From an uncultured Rikenellaceae bacterium (GTDB lineage Bacteria; Bacteroidota; Bacteroidia; Bacteroidales; Rikenellaceae): 5,974 nucleotides of DNA. This document shows positions 1 through 5,100 of this stretch, one piece after another (within the stretch, counting starts at the first letter, position 1; every line of letters begins with the position of its first letter). Both the position numbers and the translations under genes were made by a program. The DNA is taken from positions 1 through 5,974 of the forward strand of contig CAMRVW010000122.1 of the NCBI GenBank assembly GCA_947054185.1. The letters run 5' to 3'. The notes beneath the pieces were generated by a model. That model did no database searches. It worked only from the letters and a program-made list of their open reading frames with translations, and was not told the DNA's origin.

Positions 1-64
1 TCAGACACCAACTCCAAGGGCCAAAAACGAAAAATAATAGTAAAGGTGTGAGACCCAAGTCGAA

Positions 65-122
65 ACCCCCTTTATATCATATCGGTTTTAGTTTTTGTCC
101 TCAAAAAATATCAAAAGGGGGT
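65..122. repeat. Imperfect inverted repeat with ACCCCCTTT / AAAGGGGGT arms
   Basis: The 9-bp arms at 65-73 and 114-122 are exact reverse complements. Inside them ATAT (74-77) can pair with ATAT (108-111), and TTTTTG (92-97) can pair with CAAAAA (102-107) around a 4-nt loop, so the whole segment can fold as one interrupted hairpin. Similar 12-nt words, GGTGTGAGACCC (45-56) and GGTCCGAGACCC (120-131, 10 of 12 identical), lie at its two sides. It may be a transcription end signal or a small repeat element. The function is not shown. Confidence 0.45.
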
Positions 123-149
123 CCGAGACCCCTCCGTGACCCCTCCCCC

Positions 150-190
150 GGAAGGGCCGCCGGAGGCAGTGCCCGCAACACAAACGGCAG
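150..190 (+). repeat. Worn copy of the GC-rich intergenic repeat
   Basis: Bases 150-171 are identical to 2601-2622, and the match continues at lower identity to 190 (about 36 of 41 positions against 2601-2641). In this copy the left arm of the hairpin has decayed: CCTCC (142-146) and CGG (149-151) can still pair with GGAGG (162-166) and CCG (157-159), but a CC/CC mismatch separates them. The second copy, at 2580-2630, keeps a perfect stem. The pair is evidence for a dispersed repeat family that sits at gene 3' ends. Confidence 0.7.
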
Positions 191-206
191 TATCGTCAAA
201 ATAACG

Positions 207-232
207 GAGCTGTTCCCGCAAAACCGCAGCTC
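207..232 (-). terminator. Hairpin just after the exonuclease stop, terminator-like
   Basis: GAGCTG (207-212) pairs with CAGCTC (227-232), only two bases beyond the exonuclease stop codon at 235-237. Read on the minus strand the hairpin is followed by CGTTATTTT, a weak T-rich tail. The position suggests a 3'-end hairpin for the exonuclease mRNA. The short stem and poor T run keep this tentative. Confidence 0.35.
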
Positions 233-234
233 TG

Positions 235-990
235 TCAATCTCTGTTTTCGGCATTGTCCGTTTCGGACTGTCGGAGCTTTTGTCCGTCTGTGTCGGAGCT
301 TTTTCTGCGACGGTTACGGTAATGACGGCGCGACCTCTCTCTGATTGTTTTCTTTGTCGACGGGGCGCTTGCGTTAACCACTGTGACGGGTATGTCTTTC
401 CCCTCGGACATTAGCCTTTCGTATATCATAAGGCATATCCATGCGTCGGTGGCGGCGTATATGCGTTGTGCGTCGGTGAGGTTGACCGCGTTCCAGTTGC
501 TAAGACGCTGGGCTTTGGATATGCGCAAACCGAGCACTATGGCACATATCTTTTTAAGCCCCATCTCCTCTATGCCGAAGTGTCCGACCAATGATTGCAG
601 GTCGACAAAATTTTGAGGGCATAGGGTGCGGTTTACCGTTTGCATGCGGTTGATGTCATCGCCTATGGCAAGCCCGACCTTTATTATGGTGCGGCTTTGG
701 AGTATCTCCATTATCTCGTTGGAAAGCGGGCATATATTGACCCTGAAAAGGTATGCGCGGTCGGGGCCCGACAGTTGCACCAGCGATATGGTGCTTTTGG
801 CACCCTTCACAAATACCACTCTGCTCTCGGTGTCGAAGCCTATGACATCCAAAGAGGACAAATAGGCGGCGGCCCGGCTCTGATCGGGACCGTCGACGAT
901 GATTATCTCACCTTCGAAAGCCGTCAAAGGCAGGTTGTTAACCTCTTCATTGGAGATGTTGGCCTGATATTTTCCCTCTCTGTTTCCCAT
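235..990 (-). CDS. DEDDy-family 3'-5' exonuclease
   Basis: This 251-aa protein has the ribonuclease D / WRN-type 3'-5' exonuclease fold, which removes nucleotides from 3' ends with two metal ions. The visible motifs are FDTES (Exo I, Asp53 and Glu55), GLAIGDDINRM (Exo II, Asp at about 111-112), the SNW..NLT..Q segment, and YAATDAW (Exo III, Tyr178 and Asp182). The Tyr makes it the DEDDy subclass. There is no HRDC domain, so it is not a full RNase D. A strongly basic tail follows the domain (about residues 213-230, RRHYRNRRRK) and then an acidic, Ser/Gln-rich end; it may bind nucleic acid. The frame stays open to 1071, but the extra 27 residues look untranslated and contain the promoter box, so the Met at 990 is preferred. 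There is no signal peptide, so it should be cytoplasmic. Whether it acts on RNA or DNA is not known. No gene shares its transcript. Confidence 0.88.
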   Translation of the reverse strand: MGNREGKYQANISNEEVNNLPLTAFEGEIIIVDGPDQSRAAAYLSSLDVIGFDTESRVVFVKGAKSTISLVQLSGPDRAYLFRVNICPLSNEIMEILQSRTIIKVGLAIGDDINRMQTVNRTLCPQNFVDLQSLVGHFGIEEMGLKKICAIVLGLRISKAQRLSNWNAVNLTDAQRIYAATDAWICLMIYERLMSEGKDIPVTVVNASAPSTKKTIRERSRRHYRNRRRKSSDTDGQKLRQSETDNAENRD

Positions 991-997
991 TTGTGTG

Positions 998-1005
998 CAA
1001 ATATA
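998..1005 (-). promoter_or_regulatory. Bacteroides-type -7 box of the exonuclease gene
   Basis: The minus strand reads TATATTTG, a full match to the TAnnTTTG box used by the Bacteroidetes primary sigma factor. It ends only seven bases before the ATG at 988-990, so transcription would begin at or within a few bases of the start codon. No TTTG -33 element is visible about 20 bp further upstream. The box supports the shorter start for the exonuclease. Confidence 0.6.
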
Positions 1006-1097
1006 AGAATTAAAAACGTAAATAGGAGTCAGGCCTATTATAAAAGCACATTTATGGGGCAGGACCGGCACAATGGGTGTCTTTCGTTTTTTTTGTA

Positions 1098-1105
1098 TAT
1101 ATTTG
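1098..1105 (+). promoter_or_regulatory. Possible plus-strand -7 box TATATTTG
   Basis: TATATTTG matches TAnnTTTG completely and lies just after a T-rich run (1087-1094). No -33 TTTG is seen at the usual distance. It could drive a transcript that includes the small hairpin at 1110-1134, the large hairpin at 1171-1291 and perhaps the acyltransferase gene. The T-rich setting makes a chance match possible. Confidence 0.4.
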
Positions 1106-1109
1106 TGGT

Positions 1110-1134
1110 CGGATAGGGAGAAATCCTATGTCCG
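1110..1134 (+). other. Small hairpin in the intergenic region
   Basis: CGGA (1110-1113) pairs with TCCG (1131-1134), and TAGG (1114-1117) pairs with CCTA (1125-1128), with a two-base bulge on the 3' side. It would lie at the very 5' end of an RNA started from the box at 1098-1105. No T run follows, so it is unlikely to be a terminator. Its role is unknown. Confidence 0.35.
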
Positions 1135-1156
1135 TAACATACCGATTTAGAGGCGT

Positions 1157-1164
1157 TATGCTTG
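1157..1164 (+). promoter_or_regulatory. Possible -7 box just ahead of the large hairpin
   Basis: TATGCTTG matches TAnnTTTG at every defined base but one (C in place of the first T of the TTT). Initiation about six bases downstream would fall at 1170-1171, exactly where the large hairpin begins. A -33 element is not recognisable. The placement, more than the box itself, makes it worth recording. Confidence 0.35.
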
Positions 1165-1170
1165 TCTTGT

Positions 1171-1291
1171 AACTTGAAAACCTAGGAAATTTTCAAATGC
1201 GAACAAGGAGGGCATAGCTGTTCTCGCGCCATTGGCGTGGGGCTGCTATAACCATATCTGTTCGCATGGGTTTTCCTAGGACCTTCAAGTT
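1171..1291 (+). ncRNA. Candidate structured RNA: 121-nt long interrupted hairpin, possibly 6S-like
   Basis: Three stems stack in register. AACTTGAA (1171-1178) pairs with TTCAAGTT (1284-1291). CCTAGGAAA (1181-1189) pairs with TTTCCTAGG (1272-1280). ATGCGAACA (1197-1205) pairs with TGTTCGCAT (1259-1267). Small internal loops separate them. Beyond lies an asymmetric bubble with a purine-rich 5' side (AGGAGGG), then ATAGC/GCTAT (1214-1218 with 1245-1249), then an apical GCGCC/GGCGT stem (1226-1230 with 1234-1238) with an ATT loop. A long closing stem, a bubble and an apical stem is the general plan of 6S RNA, and Rfam has a Bacteroidetes family called 6S-Flavo of about this size. No sequence motif confirms that identity. 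Other readings are a 5' leader of the acyltransferase gene or a small palindromic mobile element, although no target-site duplication is seen. The plus strand is inferred from the boxes upstream. Confidence 0.45.
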
Positions 1292-1386
1292 GAGATGTGG
1301 TGTATGACAGTTCCACGCTTCTTGTGTTTAAGTAAAAGGGAGCTTTGAGGAACTGGAGATCCGCCGCTAATCATGAACGGAAAAAT

Positions 1387-2508
1387 ATGTGTTCGCAAAG
1401 TCTAGACCTGTTGCGTTTCCCTTTGGCTGTGGTCGTGTTGGTAATTCATACATTTAACTCAGACGGCTTTACATTGCATCAATCTGTCGTATCTTTTGAT
1501 GATATGCCGTTTATGTTGCTTATAAATCGTTTTATAGATGCTTTCCTTCGAGGGCAGAGTGTGCCGATATATTTTTTTATTTCCGGATTTGTCTTTTTCT
1601 TGGGCGTTGATTTTACAAAGGATGTCTATTACAGGAAGTTGAAAAACAGGGTCAAGACTCTGTTGATACCCTATCTGATATGGAATGTGGTGGCTGTTTT
1701 GTTTGAGTTATCCAAAAGGCTTCCCTGCTTTTCGTCGTTGTTGCCCAACATACGCTCCGTGAGCCTTGACTTCAGTTTGTCGGCGGCGCTCAACAGTTTT
1801 TGGAATGCCAAGGAGGGTATATTTGGAGGTTCAGACATGGTTAGTCAGGCAGTATATAACATTCACCCACAGAATGCACCTTTGTGGTTTGTGAGAGACT
1901 TGATGATAATGATATTGTGTGCACCCGCAATATATTGGTTGTTAAAGCATACACGTTATTATGCGGTGTTGGTGTCAGGGGTCTTGTGGTTTGCATCGGG
2001 ATATTACAACTGGGGACATGCCGGTCAACTGATAACGGCTCTCTTTTTCTTTGGTTTCGGTGCTTACATGAGTGTCAATTCAAAGAATATGATGTCTCAG
2101 TTCGGGCGTTTTTTCAAGAGTTCCATGATATTATACCCCTTGTTGGGAGTGTTGCATATCTTATCGTCATATTATATGCCCGAGGTTTCAGATCTCATAA
2201 AAAAACTCAATGTTTTTGCAGGTCTGTTGTTTGCGTATAATATGTCGGCCTATCTGTTGGCACACGGAGTGTGCAAGGTGAATGCCTTTTTGGCTTCCGC
2301 CGGCTTTTTTGTCTATGTGTCGCACTATATGATATGTGGCAATTTCGTTAAGCTCCTATTTCTGATGTTCCGACCTCAGACAGGTTTGGGAGCACTTGCC
2401 GTATATTTGTCCGACGTTGTCATCACCCTTTCCATTTGCCTTGCGGTCTTTTATCTGTTGAGGCGTTATATGCCCGGCCTGCTCAAAGTGATGACAGGGA
2501 AAAAATGA
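1387..2508 (+). CDS. Acyltransferase 3 family membrane protein
   Basis: This 373-aa integral membrane protein belongs to the acyltransferase 3 family (OatA/WecH/NodX type), which moves acetyl or other acyl groups onto sugars and other envelope molecules. Visible marks are the N-terminal LDLLRFPLAVVVLVIHTF with the family's Arg10 and presumed catalytic His21 in helix 1, VPIYFFISGF (about 58-68), the basic loop leading into LIPYLIWN (about 92-100), PLWFVRDL (about 165-172), and a late FFVYVSHY (about 304-314). About ten hydrophobic helices fill the length, which is usual for the family. The frame extends upstream to a TTG at 1345, but the ATG at 1387 places the first helix as in relatives, so I prefer it. 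The gene stands alone, with no polysaccharide cluster around it, so the acceptor cannot be named. It looks more A/T-rich than its neighbours, which could mean later arrival. Confidence 0.85.
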   Translation: MCSQSLDLLRFPLAVVVLVIHTFNSDGFTLHQSVVSFDDMPFMLLINRFIDAFLRGQSVPIYFFISGFVFFLGVDFTKDVYYRKLKNRVKTLLIPYLIWNVVAVLFELSKRLPCFSSLLPNIRSVSLDFSLSAALNSFWNAKEGIFGGSDMVSQAVYNIHPQNAPLWFVRDLMIMILCAPAIYWLLKHTRYYAVLVSGVLWFASGYYNWGHAGQLITALFFFGFGAYMSVNSKNMMSQFGRFFKSSMILYPLLGVLHILSSYYMPEVSDLIKKLNVFAGLLFAYNMSAYLLAHGVCKVNAFLASAGFFVYVSHYMICGNFVKLLFLMFRPQTGLGALAVYLSDVVITLSICLAVFYLLRRYMPGLLKVMTGKK

Positions 2509-2529
2509 TGTGTCTTGCGTAACGGCCTT

Positions 2530-2681
2530 GGTGTTGGTTTGCGAAACTGCGGTTAATTTTGCTGGCACTGCCGTTTTGATTTGCTGACACTGCCTCCGGC
2601 GGAAGGGCCGCCGGAGGCAGTGTCAGCAAAACTAACCGCAGCGCCGGCAATCAAAACGGCAGTCCGCAAAGCAAACACCGG
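2530..2681. repeat. Symmetric GC-rich intergenic repeat with perfect 23-bp stem
   Basis: This fills the gap between the convergent acyltransferase and ribD genes. The core is a perfect 23-bp inverted repeat (2580-2602 with 2608-2630) around an AAGGG loop. Around it are further matched modules. A 26-nt block at 2547-2572 reappears inverted at 2616-2641 (24 of 26 identical). ACTGCCGTTTTGAT (2567-2580) has an exact inverted copy at 2650-2663. GTTTGC (2537-2542) faces GCAAAC (2671-2676). The block therefore has more than one possible pairing. The stem can act as a two-way transcription stop for the facing genes, although T runs are short. Its core also occurs at 150-190, so it belongs to a repeat family of REP/BIME style. 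Confidence 0.75.
2580..2630. terminator. Likely bidirectional stop between acyltransferase and ribD
   Basis: The 23-bp stem (arms 2580-2602 and 2608-2630, 5-nt loop) has TTT at one end and AAA at the other, so each strand reads a very stable stem followed by a short T run. It lies 71 bases past the acyltransferase stop and 64 bases past the ribD stop on the other strand. Position and stability fit a shared terminator, but this has not been shown by any transcript data. Confidence 0.45.
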
Positions 2682-2694
2682 TTACATCCTGTCG

Positions 2695-3831
2695 TTATTC
2701 GTAATATTTTGTCAAGAGAGTCTTTACCAATACGCCGTCTATTACCGATGTGCGTTGAAATATTGAGTCGGGTATCTGTGGTGCCTTGATGCCGCCGGTG
2801 TAACCAAGGGGCAGTTGACTGAGCACCAGGGGTGAGATGAACACCCGCATCTCGTCATAACAGCGGGCGTCGATAAAGGAGTTCAATATGGCGGCTCCAC
2901 CTTCCACTATCAGTGATGTTACGCCTCTGTCGTAAAGTGCCGAGAGCACTTGCGATACTATGTCACCACTAAAATCGAGTGCAAGACATGAGGTGCGACT
3001 GTCGGCAGGCAGTGAAGACTCCACCCGGGCGAGGTTACGTTGCGATGTGAACAGGAGTGTGTCGGCTTCGTTGTCGAATATCTTGCCTGTGAGGGGGAGT
3101 ATGCCTTGTCTGTCGAGTGTCACCCTCAAGGGGGCGGGGCCGTTCCACGCTCTCACTGTGAGCTGTGGATTATCGCGGTGTACTGTTGTGGTGCCGACCA
3201 AAACGGCACCCTCTTGCGAGCGCCACTTGTGTACCAGACGACGGCACCTCTCTCCCGTAAGCCAGGGCGCCGGCTGTTCTATGTTCCTGTTGGTGTCGAT
3301 ATAACCATCCATGGTCTGCGCCCATTTGAGTATGACATAAGGACGACGTCGGCTGTTATATACGGCGGTACGACGGTTAAGGTGTCGGCATTCATGCTCA
3401 AGCACGTTGGTGACCACTTCGACGCCACCCCCGCGCAACTCCTCTATGCCCTTGCCGTCGACCTTGTCGAAAGGGTCGCGTATGCCTATGACGACACGTT
3501 TTATGCCCATTCGCGCAATCATCGACGAGCACGGGGGCGTCTTGCCGAAATGGGCACACGGTTCAAGGTTGACATAGAGCGTTGACATGGGCAGATATTT
3601 TTTGTTCTGCTCTGATACCGACGCCACAGCGTTGACTTCGGCATGGGGGCCTCCGAAAGCCTCGTGATAACCCTCGCCTATGACGGTGTCGCCGCACACA
3701 ATCACAGAACCCACCATAGGGTTGGTCTTTACATAATTGCGACCTCGCCGTGCCAACTCAATGCACCGCCACATGTAAAACTCATCACGCTCCCTCGAAG
3801 CATCAGCCACAGCATCCATCGTACAAACCAT
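2695..3831 (-). CDS. ribD: Bifunctional riboflavin biosynthesis protein RibD
   Basis: RibD carries out two consecutive steps of riboflavin synthesis in the cytoplasm: deamination of 2,5-diamino-6-ribosylamino-4(3H)-pyrimidinone 5'-phosphate, then NADPH-dependent reduction of the ribosyl side chain. The N-terminal deaminase (about 16-150) shows TNPMVGSVIV, the zinc motif HAE (His63, Glu65) and PCAHFGKTPPC (Cys92, Cys101). The C-terminal reductase (about 164-375) shows KWAQTMDGYID, VGTTTVHRDNPQLTVR and the VEGG segment (309-312). Length (378 aa) is normal to slightly long for the family. The Met at 3831 fits the promoter just upstream; the Met at 3819 is an alternative, while the Met at 3774 would cut into the first helix. 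No other rib gene is in the window and there is no room for an FMN riboswitch in the leader, so rib control here is probably not through that element. Confidence 0.95.
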   Translation of the reverse strand: MVCTMDAVADASRERDEFYMWRCIELARRGRNYVKTNPMVGSVIVCGDTVIGEGYHEAFGGPHAEVNAVASVSEQNKKYLPMSTLYVNLEPCAHFGKTPPCSSMIARMGIKRVVIGIRDPFDKVDGKGIEELRGGGVEVVTNVLEHECRHLNRRTAVYNSRRRPYVILKWAQTMDGYIDTNRNIEQPAPWLTGERCRRLVHKWRSQEGAVLVGTTTVHRDNPQLTVRAWNGPAPLRVTLDRQGILPLTGKIFDNEADTLLFTSQRNLARVESSLPADSRTSCLALDFSGDIVSQVLSALYDRGVTSLIVEGGAAILNSFIDARCYDEMRVFISPLVLSQLPLGYTGGIKAPQIPDSIFQRTSVIDGVLVKTLLTKYYE

Positions 3832-3845
3832 TATCGTTAACGCAA

Positions 3846-3877
3846 CAAAGTTACCGCTTTTGGCTTAGAAATACAAT
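3846..3877 (-). promoter_or_regulatory. Bacteroides-type promoter of ribD
   Basis: The minus strand reads ATTG (3874-3877), a 20-bp spacer, then TAACTTTG (3846-3853). The -7 box is a full match to TAnnTTTG and the -33 box matches TTG at the normal distance. The start of transcription should fall near 3839-3840, leaving a leader of about 8 nt before the ATG at 3831, or about 20 nt before the ATG at 3819. It separates ribD from the exb operon upstream. Confidence 0.72.
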
Positions 3878-3936
3878 GGGTGATGTTCTCTTGCCGCCGC
3901 TGCTTTCAGTCTGTTAAACGTCGTTTTCGCATCATG

Positions 3937-3990
3937 TCTATATAACTATGACAGGCTGCCCGTTCGGGCAGCCTGTCATAGTTATATAGA
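3937..3990 (-). terminator. Perfect 26-bp inverted repeat after the exb operon
   Basis: The arms 3937-3962 and 3965-3990 are exact reverse complements with two bases between them, which gives a stem topped by a short loop. It begins ten bases past the second exbD stop codon (4000-4002) and lies before the ribD promoter. The GC core (GGCTGCCCG) lies near the loop and the base of the stem is A/T-rich. No clear T run follows on the minus strand, so it may stop transcription, protect the mRNA 3' end, or both. Confidence 0.6.
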
Positions 3991-3999
3991 AGAGGTAAA

Positions 4000-4476
4000 T
4001 TATTCGCCTCTGCGGAGGGCTTTTTGAGCGGCGTAACTGATCTTCAGTGCGTTAGCCTTACGAAGTTCTTGTTTTACGTCGGTTATAAGACCCATCCTCA
4101 TGTCCTTATGAGCCTTGATGTTGACGGTCATATAGGGACGGTCGGCCTCGCTTACCTTATCGCGTTCTGCGGCGATAAAGTCGAGAATCTCCTCTTTGGT
4201 TTTGAAGGTGTCGTTGAGCTGAATACGCGGTGAGTCGCCCCATTTTGCAGCCAAGGCACGCGTGGGGGGGCCTATGTAAATATAGCTCACCAGTGATTTC
4301 TTCTCTAACTTCTGCACTTCTGTTGCTTCAGGAAGCTGCACCTGAACCTTCAGCTCTGTCTCACGCATGACCGTGGTGGTCATGAAGAAGAACAAAAGCA
4401 TGAAGATCACGTCAGGAAGTGACGATGTCGATATTGCGGGGACTGTTTTGCCCCCCTTTTTCTTCATTACTGCCAT
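4000..4476 (-). CDS. exbD: ExbD/TolR family protein (second exbD)
   Basis: ExbD proteins form the periplasmic-facing part of a proton-driven inner-membrane motor together with ExbB, passing energy to TonB or a similar partner. This 158-aa copy has a short basic N terminus (MKKKGGK), one transmembrane helix (about 20-38, LPDVIFMLLFFFM) with Asp22 in the place of the proton-carrying Asp of ExbD (Asp25 in E. coli), and a periplasmic domain of about 120 residues. The ATG at 4476 shares one base with the stop codon of the gene before it (TAATG), so the two are translationally coupled. A Met three codons later (4467) is a weaker choice. It is the last gene of the operon, before the 26-bp inverted repeat. 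It differs clearly from the other exbD in sequence and length, so this is an old pair and not a recent copy. Confidence 0.9.
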   Translation of the reverse strand: MAVMKKKGGKTVPAISTSSLPDVIFMLLFFFMTTTVMRETELKVQVQLPEATEVQKLEKKSLVSYIYIGPPTRALAAKWGDSPRIQLNDTFKTKEEILDFIAAERDKVSEADRPYMTVNIKAHKDMRMGLITDVKQELRKANALKISYAAQKALRRGE

Positions 4477-5060
4477 TATTTCTTCCCTCCTGTCATATCG
4501 CGTGGTTCGGCCTCTGATATACGCAGAGGTATCGCCTTCTGTATGGCTTTTTTCTCTGCCTCGCCAAGCTCTTCGAACTTCTTGCCCATAAACTTATCGG
4601 CCGACAGTTCGTCACGCAATTCGTTAAATGCCCTTACCAGCTCGTTCTGCACACGCATGTACATGTCGTAACTGGTGGCGCGGTCATTCTGAAGCGAAAC
4701 AAGACCTTTCCCGACGGGATACTCTCCAATCAGGTCAATCTTCTCCACCGTTTTCTCGGGCATGTCGTCGCGGTTTTGGGGGTTGAGTATGAACTCCTTA
4801 ACTATGCTGTTAAGCTCCTCCACCTGCGCCAGTTTCGACTGAACCATCAGTCGGTCGTGTGCGTCGACAAACACCAAGAGAGTATTCCTCTTATTGACTT
4901 TATTGGTCTGCTGTTTCTCAGATGGGTCGATATAGGGGGGCAACATACGTTGCAGACCCGAGTCGACATTCATCGTCGTTGAGACCAGATAGAAGATCAA
5001 AAGCAAGAAAGCGATGTCGGCCATTGAGCCTGCGTTGATTTCTTGAATTTTTCTTGACAT
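4476..5060 (-). CDS. exbD: ExbD/TolR family protein (first exbD)
   Basis: This 194-aa ExbD is longer than the usual 135-160 residues. The helix (about 13-30, SMADIAFLLLIFYLVSTTM) carries Asp15 at the conserved proton site, after the family-typical EINAGSM approach. The remainder is periplasmic: a region with LVFVDAHDRLMV like the ExbD fold, then extra sequence rich in Asp, Glu and Lys (about 125-194), probably helical. It lies 40 bases past the start-side neighbour of the operon and overlaps the second exbD by one base. ExbD works as a dimer inside an ExbB pentamer, so two unlike ExbD proteins from one operon may form a mixed dimer; that is inference. No TonB gene is in the window. Confidence 0.88.
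   Translation of the reverse strand: MSRKIQEINAGSMADIAFLLLIFYLVSTTMNVDSGLQRMLPPYIDPSEKQQTNKVNKRNTLLVFVDAHDRLMVQSKLAQVEELNSIVKEFILNPQNRDDMPEKTVEKIDLIGEYPVGKGLVSLQNDRATSYDMYMRVQNELVRAFNELRDELSADKFMGKKFEELGEAEKKAIQKAIPLRISEAEPRDMTGGKK
4485..4490 (-). promoter_or_regulatory. Shine-Dalgarno-like GGAGGG before the second exbD
   Basis: The minus strand reads GGAGGG, eight bases before the ATG at 4476, inside the last codons of the first exbD. Strong Shine-Dalgarno sites are uncommon in this group of bacteria. Together with the TAATG junction it favours 4476 as the start and suggests coupled translation. The bases also encode Gly-Gly, so chance is possible. Confidence 0.45.
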
Positions 5061-5100
5061 TATCCGGTGATTTAGTCGCCCTTAAAGGGCTGTTTCGCGG

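Larger units (their letters stand above)
1..234. other. Non-coding stretch downstream of the exonuclease gene
   Basis: No open frame here looks like a real protein. The 98-residue plus-strand frame that starts at 48 crosses repeats and runs into the antisense of the exonuclease gene. The stretch holds an inverted repeat (65-122), a worn copy of the GC-rich repeat (150-190) and a hairpin next to the exonuclease stop (207-232). It appears to be the 3' flank of the exonuclease gene. Whatever gene lies to the left is outside the window. Confidence 0.6.

Noticed and set aside
991..1071. N-terminal 27-residue extension of the exonuclease
   Set aside because: It would include the TATATTTG promoter box and its sequence does not look like the start of this family. 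The Met at 990 fits better.
640..1116. 158-aa plus-strand open frame, antisense to the exonuclease gene
   Set aside because: It overlaps the catalytic motifs of the exonuclease on the other strand and has no family features of its own.
1171..1291. Integron attC site
   Set aside because: AAC and GTT do occur at the ends, but the flanking bases do not fit the RYYYAAC/GTTRRRY core sites, and there is no integrase or cassette array nearby.
1345..1386. TTG start giving 14 more residues for the acyltransferase
   Set aside because: An AAGGGAG lies 4-10 bases ahead of it, but the added residues are polar and unlike family N termini; the ATG at 1387 leads straight into the conserved first helix.
2509..2694. 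CRISPR array
   Set aside because: The repeats are inverted and overlapping, without evenly spaced unique spacers, and there are no cas genes.
3040..3585. 181-aa plus-strand open frame opposite ribD
   Set aside because: It mirrors the ribD reading frame; ribD has full active-site motifs and this frame has none.
3832..3860. FMN riboswitch upstream of ribD
   Set aside because: The promoter lies only a few bases before the start codon, so there is no leader long enough, and none of the conserved RFN-element segments are visible.
5078..5090. GCCCTTAAAGGGC hairpin between the four-helix gene and the first exbD as a terminator
   Set aside because: The stem is only four to six pairs with no T run, and it lies within an operon whose genes are expected to be read together.
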